Assembly: GCF_000720725.1 (NCBI RefSeq)
Contig: NZ_JOCQ01000002.1
Span: forward strand, 1-64,000
Source: Streptomyces rimosus subsp. rimosus
Lineage (GTDB): Bacteria; Actinomycetota; Actinomycetes; Streptomycetales; Streptomycetaceae
Length of the DNA stretch: 64,000 nucleotides
Direction: 5' to 3'
Shown here: piece by piece, positions 58,317 through 64,000 of the stretch
Numbering within the stretch: position 1 is the stretch's first letter
Layout of the letters: each line of letters begins with the position of its first letter
Made by a program: the position numbers and the translations under genes
The notes under the pieces: generated by a model
What the model saw: the letters and a program-made list of their open reading frames with translations, nothing else
The model's database searches: none
Told to the model about the DNA's origin: nothing

Positions 58317-59456
58317 ATGACAGAGATCAAGCGATTCCAGATCGACATCCCGCAAGCCGACCTCGACGACCTGCGCGACCGGCTCGCCCGCACGCGCTGG
58401 ACCGAAGAACTGCCCTCGGACCCCGACGCCGCCCCGACGGGCCCGGTGCAGCCCGGCTGGGAGCGCGGCGTGCCCCTGTCGTACGTCAAGGACCTGGTCG
58501 AGCGCTGGCGCACCACGTACGACTGGCGTGAGCACGAGGCCCGGCTCAACGCGTACCCGCAGTTCACCACCACCATCGAAGACCAGACCATCCACTTCGT
58601 GCACGTGCGCTCGCCGCACCAGGACGCCACCCCGCTGATCCTCACCCACGGCTGGCCGAACACCTTCGTCGAGTACACCGGCCTCATCGAGGGCCTCACC
58701 AACCCGGCGGACCCGGCCGACGCCTTCCACGTCGTCATCCCCGACCTCCCCGGCTTCGGCTTCTCCGGCCCCACGCGCCGGCCCGGCTGGAACCGGCACC
58801 GGATCGCCGCCGCCTGGGCGGAGCTGATGCGCCGGCTCGGTTACCAGCGCTACGGGGTGCACGGCAACGACGCCGGCGCGTACGTCGCCCCCGAGCAGGG
58901 ACGGCAGAACCCGGAGAACGTCATCGGCGTACACGTCAACCAGCTCTTCTCCTTCCCGAACGGCACCCCGGGCGAGTTCGACGGCCTGGAGGAGCAGGAG
59001 CTGGCGGCACTGCGGTTCCTCCAGGACTTCAACAGCGAGATGTCGGCCTTCGCCGACCTGCAGGCCACCAAGCCGCAGAACCTCGCGCACGCGCTCGCCG
59101 ACTCGCCCGCCGGCCAGCTCGCCTGGATCGGCCAGCTGCTGGGCACGGCCGTGGACCCGGACACCGTACTGACCATCGCCACGATCTACTGGCTGACGAA
59201 CACCGCCGCCTCCTCGGCCCGTCTGTACTACGAGGACCGGCACACCGAGCACCCCACGGAGCCGACGACCGCCCCGACGGGGCTGGCGAGCTTCGCGTAC
59301 GACTTCCGCCCGACCCGTAAGTTCGCGGAGCGCGACCACGGCAACATCGTGTCGTGGAACGAGTTCGACCGCGGCAGCCACTGGGCCGCCCACGACGCCC
59401 CGGACCTCCTGGTGGGCGACCTGCGCCAGTTCTTCCGAGGACTGCGCAAGGGCTGA
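58317..59456 (+). CDS. Epoxide hydrolase (alpha/beta fold)
   Basis: A 379-residue epoxide hydrolase with the N-terminal EHN domain (FQIDIPQADLDDLRDRLARTRWTEELP, then WRTTYDWREHEARLNAYPQFTT). The alpha/beta core has the oxyanion motif LTHGWPNTFVEY, DLPGFGFSGP, the nucleophile loop GVHGNDAGAYVAP (Asp in GNDAG), the lid tyrosine in YYEDRH, and the catalytic His in GSHWAAHDAPD. These enzymes open epoxides to diols. The ATG at 58317 gives the usual N-terminus. The substrate is unknown; the 3' neighbour is the convergent cyclodipeptide cluster. Confidence 0.9.
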   Translation: MTEIKRFQIDIPQADLDDLRDRLARTRWTEELPSDPDAAPTGPVQPGWERGVPLSYVKDLVERWRTTYDWREHEARLNAYPQFTTTIEDQTIHFVHVRSPHQDATPLILTHGWPNTFVEYTGLIEGLTNPADPADAFHVVIPDLPGFGFSGPTRRPGWNRHRIAAAWAELMRRLGYQRYGVHGNDAGAYVAPEQGRQNPENVIGVHVNQLFSFPNGTPGEFDGLEEQELAALRFLQDFNSEMSAFADLQATKPQNLAHALADSPAGQLAWIGQLLGTAVDPDTVLTIATIYWLTNTAASSARLYYEDRHTEHPTEPTTAPTGLASFAYDFRPTRKFAERDHGNIVSWNEFDRGSHWAAHDAPDLLVGDLRQFFRGLRKG

Positions 59457-59492
59457 GCCGCCCCGCGGACGGGCAGCGGTGGACGGAACGCC

Positions 59493-59828
59493 TCACAGGA
59501 GGCGGGAAGCGCCCGCCCGGCGGGCCATGACCACGTCCAGGACCTGATCGCAGGTGGTCCGGAGCAGGGAGGGGAGGTCGACGTCGGCCATGGAGCCGCA
59601 CATCGCGTTCTCCAACTGCTCGCGGACCCGCGTCAGGGCCGGGTCCGGGGTGCCGTGCGTGTCGAGCAGTTCCAGGGCGCGGCGGGCGCCGTCGGCGCAG
59701 CGGGCCGGGCCGTAGGCCGGGGGCTCGTCCAGCAGGCCGTGGCCGCTGCTCAGGAGGAAGGCGGCCAGCAGGACGATGTCATCGTCAAGGTCCGGCTGAC
59801 GCGGCGGTGGGGGAGGTCCAGACGTCAT
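59493..59828 (-). CDS. albB: Cyclic dipeptide oxidase small subunit, AlbB-like (DUF6092)
   Basis: A 111-residue helical protein. It matches AlbB of the albonoursin locus by pattern: DDDIVLLAAFLLSSGHGLLDEPPAYGPARCADGARRALELLDTHG, then LTRVREQLENAMCGS and a final helix. It overlaps the nitroreductase-like gene by 44 bases, as albA and albB overlap in Streptomyces noursei. AlbA and AlbB together form the enzyme that dehydrogenates cyclic dipeptides, so this gene is needed for the activity. It is the last gene of the operon. Confidence 0.82.
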   Translation of the reverse strand: MTSGPPPPPRQPDLDDDIVLLAAFLLSSGHGLLDEPPAYGPARCADGARRALELLDTHGTPDPALTRVREQLENAMCGSMADVDLPSLLRTTCDQVLDVVMARRAGASRLL

Positions 59829-60375
59829 GGTGGATCACCTCGTCGCGGTCGCGTCGGGCGGAGGGGCGTACCGGGGCGGCCGGGTGGCCGACCGGTACGA
59901 GCAGGACGGGTTCGAGGTGGTGCGGCAGGGCGAGCAGGCGGTGCACGGCGGTGCGCGAGAAGCTGCTGACGGGGCAACCGCCCAGGCCCGACGCGTGCGC
60001 GGCCAGGAGCAGGTTCTGCACGGCCATGGCCACGCACAGCAGCCCGGTGTCCTGGGAGCCGCTGTCCTCGCGTACGGCGCGGTCGCGGTCGAAACAGGCC
60101 GCCACCACCAGCGGCGGCAGGCCGATCATGCCCGGTGCGAAGGCCCGCAGACAGCGCACGGCGTACGGGTCCCGGACGGCCACGAACGCCCACGCCTGCT
60201 TGTTGGCGGCGGTGGGCGCCGTCGGCATCACGTCCAGCAGCTCTGCCAGCAGCGCGTCGGCCACCGGCTCGTCGGTGTAGCGGCGCACCACCGCCCGGGA
60301 GCGCAACAGGCGCAAGAACGCCGCTGCCGTCGTCGCGGAACCGGTCGCCTCCGGGGCGGTCTCCTGGCTGAGCAT
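59785..60375 (-). CDS. albA: Cyclic dipeptide oxidase large subunit, AlbA-like (nitroreductase fold)
   Basis: A 196-residue flavin protein of the nitroreductase superfamily. It shows LRSRAVVRRYTDEPVADALLAELLDVMPTAPTAANKQAWAFVAVRDP at the N-terminus (FMN binding, the RxY and SxxN-like segments), VAMAVQNLLLAAHASGLGGCPVSSF, and VLLVPVGHPA near the C-terminus. It belongs beside AlbA rather than nitroreductases such as NfsB because of the small partner that overlaps it and the cyclodipeptide synthase upstream. It starts one base after the P450 stop. It would introduce alpha,beta double bonds into the cyclic dipeptide. Confidence 0.85.
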   Translation of the reverse strand: MLSQETAPEATGSATTAAAFLRLLRSRAVVRRYTDEPVADALLAELLDVMPTAPTAANKQAWAFVAVRDPYAVRCLRAFAPGMIGLPPLVVAACFDRDRAVREDSGSQDTGLLCVAMAVQNLLLAAHASGLGGCPVSSFSRTAVHRLLALPHHLEPVLLVPVGHPAAPVRPSARRDRDEVIHHDVWTSPTAASAGP

Positions 60376-60376
60376 G

Positions 60377-61744
60377 TCACCACAGCACCGGCAGGCGTTC
60401 GGGCGTGCGCTTGATCCAGCCGGAGCGCCAGTCGACTTCCTCGGCGGGGATGGCGAGGCGCAGTGCGGGCAGGCGCCGGAGCAGGACGGTGAGCGCGGTG
60501 GCCGCGTGGGCGCGGGCCAGTGCGGTGGCCGGGCAGTAGTGCCGTCCGCTGCCGAACGCCAGGTGCGGGTTGGGGGTCCGTGTCAGGTCCAGCCTGTCCG
60601 GCGCGTGGAAGACGGCCGGGTCGTGGTTGGCGCCTTCGACCAGGACGAGGACGAGGTCGCCCGCGGCGATGGGCGTACCGGCCAACTCCGTGTCCTGGCT
60701 GGCGATGCGCGGCAGTGCGTCACCGATGGACAGGTTGTACCGCAGCAGTTCCTCCACCGCCGGGCCGATGGCCTCGGGGTGCTCACCCAGCCACCGTCGT
60801 CGGTCGTCGTCGCGCAGCAGCAGCATGACCGCCGACGTGAGGAAGGCGGACGTGCTGACCGCCCCCGCCTCGAAGAGGCTGTGCAGCGTCATCGTCAGGT
60901 GCTCGTCGGTGCCCGGGCCCTCCGTGCCGTCGCTTCCGGCGCGGACCCGCGCCAGCGCGCCGAGCAGGCCGGGCGCATCGGTGGCACCGGGCGCCCGCAG
61001 ACACTCCGACATGTAGGACATCCCCTTGTCCCAGTTGGCAAGGGCTCCCTCGAACGGGCCGGGCGCGGTCATGATGCTGATGTCCAGGCCGCTCATCAGC
61101 CGACGCCAGTCGGTGTCGGGCAGTCCCAGGACGGTGCACATCACGTACGCGGTGTACGGGTCGGTGAACCGGTCCTTGAGGTCGATCGGCGGGCCCTCGG
61201 CCAGCACTTCGCCGATCAGCGCGTCGGCCCGCCGGCGAAAGTGCTCGGTGGCCCGCTTGATCTCGCGGGGTGACAGGGCCCGCATCACGGCGTCCCGCAT
61301 CCCCTCGTCCTTGATGCGCGCCAGGTTCTTGCGGATCTGGATGGGGAAGGTGGCCGCGTATTGCTGGCGCGCGCCGGGGGCGGCGGTGGCGGACAGGCTG
61401 AAGTTCTCGTCGTCCAGGACGCGGGTGGCCAGGTCGTAGGTGGACACCAGCCATGCCGGGTCGCCGGCCAGCGTGCGCACCCGGGCGACCGGGCGGTGTT
61501 CGCGCAGCCAGGCGCACTCGGCGGGGACGATGTCACCGCGCCGGGAGAGCGGGAAGGCCACATCCACATCCGCGGGTTGACCGGCGTGCCCGGCGTATCC
61601 GGCGTGCTCGCCGGGGAGGGGGAAGCTCTCCGCGGCCGGGCAGGCCGCCTTGTGCCCGTCCACCCGAGGAGCCCGGCCCGCTTCCTCGGCAATCGGGACG
61701 GTTGCGGGCGCCGGGGCCCCGGCCGACGTTGGCTGTCCGTTCAC
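60377..61744 (-). CDS. CYP121-like cytochrome P450 of the cyclodipeptide cluster
   Basis: A 455-residue P450. The ~60 N-terminal residues (proline/alanine-rich) precede the fold. The I-helix is LFEAGAVSTSAFLTSAVMLLL, the ExxR motif is EELLRYNLSIGDALPRIAS, and the heme loop is AFGSGRHYCPATALARAHA with the Cys ligand (Ala where the consensus has Gly). The whole C-terminal half, including GDLVLVLVEGANHDP and the ending PERLPVLW, follows mycocyclosin synthase CYP121 of Mycobacterium tuberculosis, which couples the tyrosines of cyclo-Tyr-Tyr. The GTG at 61744 follows GGAG and is one base from the synthase stop. It is therefore likely to modify the cyclodipeptide. Confidence 0.9.
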   Translation of the reverse strand: MNGQPTSAGAPAPATVPIAEEAGRAPRVDGHKAACPAAESFPLPGEHAGYAGHAGQPADVDVAFPLSRRGDIVPAECAWLREHRPVARVRTLAGDPAWLVSTYDLATRVLDDENFSLSATAAPGARQQYAATFPIQIRKNLARIKDEGMRDAVMRALSPREIKRATEHFRRRADALIGEVLAEGPPIDLKDRFTDPYTAYVMCTVLGLPDTDWRRLMSGLDISIMTAPGPFEGALANWDKGMSYMSECLRAPGATDAPGLLGALARVRAGSDGTEGPGTDEHLTMTLHSLFEAGAVSTSAFLTSAVMLLLRDDDRRRWLGEHPEAIGPAVEELLRYNLSIGDALPRIASQDTELAGTPIAAGDLVLVLVEGANHDPAVFHAPDRLDLTRTPNPHLAFGSGRHYCPATALARAHAATALTVLLRRLPALRLAIPAEEVDWRSGWIKRTPERLPVLW

Positions 61745-61745
61745 A

Positions 61746-62636
61746 TCAGACTCCGTTCTCCGAGGAGATGTTCCGGCACATATCCGGCTGAGGGACGTGG
61801 CCGTCTTCGCGTACGAGACGGTTCTTAACGGACCTGAGGGTTCGGCCGGGCGCGGAATTCCCCGTGCCTTTCGGAGGGCCGGAGTGGGGCGGCCGGTGCG
61901 GAGCCTCATCCGGTGTCACCGCCAGGAACGCCTGGTTGTCCGCGGCCCGCAGGCCGTTGTCCCGCATGCACAAGGGACCGAGAATGGGGGTGAACAGGTG
62001 GTAGCAGGAGACCGATGAGGGAACGCCGAGAATGCTCGGGGTGTCCACGAAGAAGGGCAGTTCGCCGCCGAGGTACTGCAGACCGGCCTGGAAACGCCGG
62101 TGTTCCGCCGCGTCCCCAGGGCCGTTGCCCGAGGTACCGAAATCGATATCGTCCGCCCCTTGCGGGCGGCCCAGCAGATGGAGGCGGATCATGTCATGGC
62201 AGGCGTTCGCGAATTCCGGGTCCTCACGCAGGGCCCTGTCGATATCGGACCGCAGGCTCTGGTAAGCCGGATTTCCCTGGAAATCCGACAGCAGGTGGGA
62301 GCCGGGCCGTGGCCCGTCGGGCGATGCCGCGTCGACGGCCTTGCGGATCCTGCGGCGCACGTCGGTGACGCGTCTGCGAGCACGCCGTCCGACGTTCTCG
62401 GGGGCCGCGCCCTCGGCGGTCAGCACGGTATCTATGTGAAGGTCCGCGCAGATGATGTCGACGGCCCGGAAATGCCCCTGGGCCCAGTGCACCAGAGCGG
62501 TGAGTCGTTCGGCGCTGAAGTAGCTGTTGTTCGTGCTCACCCCGATCAGCGCGTGATCGCCACGCTGCCGGATGCGGTCGCACCGGTCGGTGAAAGGCCG
62601 TGTGCGAAAGGTGACGGCAGACCGCGACGCGCCCAT
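61746..62636 (-). CDS. Cyclodipeptide synthase, NYH subfamily
   Basis: A 296-residue tRNA-dependent cyclodipeptide synthase. It shows the catalytic Ser34 in LIGVSTNNSYFS, Asn37 (NYH signature N), a long basic helix (RRARRRVTDVRRRIRKAV) for tRNA, Tyr188 and Glu192 in LQYLGGELPFF, and Tyr212-His213 in SSVSCYHLF. All essential residues of AlbC are present at a constant offset. An extra C-terminal tail of about 50 residues has no homology. The ATG at 62636 follows AGGAGG by seven bases; an upstream in-frame ATG lacks a site. It heads the operon and would make a cyclo-dipeptide from two aminoacyl-tRNAs. Confidence 0.93.
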   Translation of the reverse strand: MGASRSAVTFRTRPFTDRCDRIRQRGDHALIGVSTNNSYFSAERLTALVHWAQGHFRAVDIICADLHIDTVLTAEGAAPENVGRRARRRVTDVRRRIRKAVDAASPDGPRPGSHLLSDFQGNPAYQSLRSDIDRALREDPEFANACHDMIRLHLLGRPQGADDIDFGTSGNGPGDAAEHRRFQAGLQYLGGELPFFVDTPSILGVPSSVSCYHLFTPILGPLCMRDNGLRAADNQAFLAVTPDEAPHRPPHSGPPKGTGNSAPGRTLRSVKNRLVREDGHVPQPDMCRNISSENGV

Positions 62637-62955
62637 GCCGAACCTCCTGATCTCCCCGGATGACATACGGAATACGCCCGGCGAAGTCGCCGCAGCCGAT
62701 TCCCACGGTCGGCCGCGGCTCTGCCTTTCGCAACCAGAGCGCGTTACGTCCTACGGGTGCCCGGGGGCGGGCGACGTCGACCTCGCCCCCTGCGCGATCC
62801 ACTCATTCGGCCCACAAGAATGTTTCGGAACAGGGCCTTGCGCCCAATGAATGCCCCGGCGCGCGCTCGCGCCAAAACCTCGGCAAGGCGCCGCGTACCG
62901 GATCGGCGAACGGGAAAGCCATGCACATGCACCGCACTCGAAAGGCGGCTTTTTG
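62637..62955. other. Divergent promoter region of the cyclodipeptide cluster
   Basis: The 319-bp spacer between the synthase and methyltransferase genes. It should hold two promoters. No clear palindrome, direct repeat or terminator was recognised. A T run lies just before the methyltransferase start. Confidence 0.4.
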
Positions 62956-63630
62956 ATGGCCGCCGAGGAAATGACACCATACGGCCGGGAAGCCGCGGAG
63001 GTGGCCGATCAGGTCGCCGCGCAGTACGCCGAGGAAGCCCCGCGGCACCAGCAGTCCCAGATCGCTGCCGTCGAGCGGCTGCTGCCGCGGCTGCCGCGCG
63101 CAGCCCGGGTCCTGGACGCGGGCTGCGGTACCGGCAGACCGACCTGTGCGCAGTTGTCCGCGGCCGGGCTGGACGTCACGGGGATCGACGTGTCGGAAGC
63201 GATGCTGACCGCGGCACGCGCCAATGTGCCCGGGGCCCGCTTCCTGCAAGTGGACCTGCTCAGCGAGCAGGCCGCCGACCTGGGCACGTTCGACACCGTG
63301 GTCAGCTTCTTCTGCCTGATGAACCTCCCCGAGCCGGTGTTCGTCTCGGCGCTGGCCCGGTTCGCCTCCCTCACCCGGCCCGGCGGAACGGTTCTCGTCG
63401 GCGTCCCGGAACGCCCCGGCGGCGCCCCCGTCAAGGGCCTCTCCGGCACGTACCACCCGCCCCGGTGCACCCGCCAGGACCTGCTCCACCGCGCCGGACA
63501 AGCCGGCTTGAGGGTCGAGGAACTCGATGCCCGGCCGGGCACCGGCATCATGGGCGCCCCCGAGACACACCTCTACCTGCACGCCCACCCGGCCACGCGC
63601 TCCGCCCGCTCCGCGGGAGTGCGCCGGTAG
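62956..63630 (+). CDS. Class I SAM-dependent methyltransferase
   Basis: A 224-residue methyltransferase with motif I VLDAGCGTGRPTCAQLSAAGLDVTGIDVSEAMLTAARANVPG, motif II-like DTVVSFFCLMNLPEPVF, and motif III RPGGTVLVGVPERPGG. It lies divergent to the synthase gene at 319 bp and is a plausible N- or O-methyltransferase for the cyclodipeptide, as found in other CDPS clusters. The ATG at 62956 has GAAAGG upstream. The acceptor atom cannot be predicted. Confidence 0.85.
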   Translation: MAAEEMTPYGREAAEVADQVAAQYAEEAPRHQQSQIAAVERLLPRLPRAARVLDAGCGTGRPTCAQLSAAGLDVTGIDVSEAMLTAARANVPGARFLQVDLLSEQAADLGTFDTVVSFFCLMNLPEPVFVSALARFASLTRPGGTVLVGVPERPGGAPVKGLSGTYHPPRCTRQDLLHRAGQAGLRVEELDARPGTGIMGAPETHLYLHAHPATRSARSAGVRR

Positions 63631-63718
63631 GGTGCCGGAACCCGGCGAGTTGAGCGGAAGTGTGTGTCCAGGAGGCTCGGCCGACCTCACCACCCGTCCC
63701 CGACCGCCCGGCGCCTCC

Positions 63719-64000
63719 TCAGGGCACCGCGACCCAGGCCGTATCACCCTGCGGCAGTCGCCGTCCGTGGACGTCCCGTCGGGGTGGCTGTACAGCGGTC
63801 AACGCCTGAACCACCTGGCGCCGGGGCGGCAGAAGCTTGCAGAGGGACGCTCCCGCCATGACGAGCGTTGTCGCCGCGACCACGGTGGCCAGTGCCTGGA
63901 AGCCGGACCCGGGCCGCGCGAGACCCTTCACCGAGAGCGCCGACGCCCCGCCGACACCGAGCGCTCCGGCTGGTGGCAGTGCTCCGTACACGCGATCTGC
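63719..64000 (-). CDS. C-terminal end of a membrane protein (partial)
   Basis: The last ~93 codons of a gene that continues past the right edge. The visible part has one or two hydrophobic segments (GALGVGGASALSV, ALATVVAATTLVMAGASLCKLL) and a polar tail, as at the end of an MFS-type transporter. If so it might export the cyclodipeptide product. The identity is uncertain because only the end is visible. Confidence 0.4.
   Translation of the reverse strand, partial: ADRVYGALPPAGALGVGGASALSVKGLARPGSGFQALATVVAATTLVMAGASLCKLLPPRRQVVQALTAVQPPRRDVHGRRLPQGDTAWVAVP

Noticed and set aside
59785..60375. Ordinary nitroreductase (NfsB-like)
   Set aside because: Its overlapping AlbB-like partner and the upstream cyclodipeptide synthase point to AlbA-type cyclic dipeptide oxidase.
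1..64000. tRNA genes, CRISPR arrays, insertion sequences and attachment sites
   Set aside because: None was recognised on either strand; short repeats found are operators or terminators.

Overview
The window is very GC-rich, uses many GTG starts and overlapping GTGA/ATGA junctions, and carries AfsR/SARP-type regulation, a GH46 chitosanase, an RNase Sa homologue and many lipoproteins. This points to a Streptomyces or close relative. No rRNA, tRNA, CRISPR array, insertion sequence or replication origin was seen.

Region 1 (1-20.4 kb) is a purine salvage and ureide degradation block. On one side it has a tartronate semialdehyde reductase (partial) and hydroxypyruvate isomerase. These are followed by OHCU decarboxylase, HIU hydrolase, urate oxidase, two nucleobase symporters and an 8-oxoguanine deaminase. 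Further right are malate synthase, a MocA-like nucleotidyltransferase, an AllR-type IclR repressor and allantoinase. Together they route urate and allantoin to glyoxylate, and glyoxylate to glycerate or malate. Two short palindromes recur in front of these genes and probably define the regulon. Allantoicase is not in the window. Between the two halves (8.8-14.5 kb) lie a chitosanase with a CsnR-like operator, a GNAT protein, a TetR regulator, a YfcC carrier, an iron-box-controlled VOC protein and a small secreted protein.

Region 2 (20.3-36.4 kb) is mixed. It includes an inositol-monophosphatase/GrpB fusion, an RraA-like protein, a TenA-like protein and a GH84 glycosidase. It also holds a three-gene probable conflict system (EACC1-like protein, caspase/MinD-like NTPase/transmembrane fusion, polytopic membrane protein), an XRE-cupin regulator with a DUF6126 partner, and a secreted RNase. 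The rest are KDPG aldolase, a P450, a secreted cyclohexadienyl-dehydratase-like protein and a MerR/old-yellow-enzyme pair.

Region 3 (36.4-44.3 kb) is a GntR-controlled sugar ABC importer with two tandem binding lipoproteins and a ROK kinase. Region 4 (44.3-59.5 kb) has a giant AfsR/SARP-like regulator facing an FAD monooxygenase and an SGNH hydrolase across 11-bp direct repeats. It continues with a secreted Cys-containing protein followed by a lipoprotein/MacB-type ABC operon, two LysR regulators, a RidA protein and an epoxide hydrolase.

Region 5 (59.5-64 kb) is a compact cyclodipeptide biosynthetic cluster: cyclodipeptide synthase, a CYP121-like P450, and AlbA-like and AlbB-like cyclic dipeptide oxidase subunits. 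A divergent methyltransferase and the end of a membrane protein at the right edge complete it. This cluster and the EACC1/caspase operon are the two most interesting systems here.
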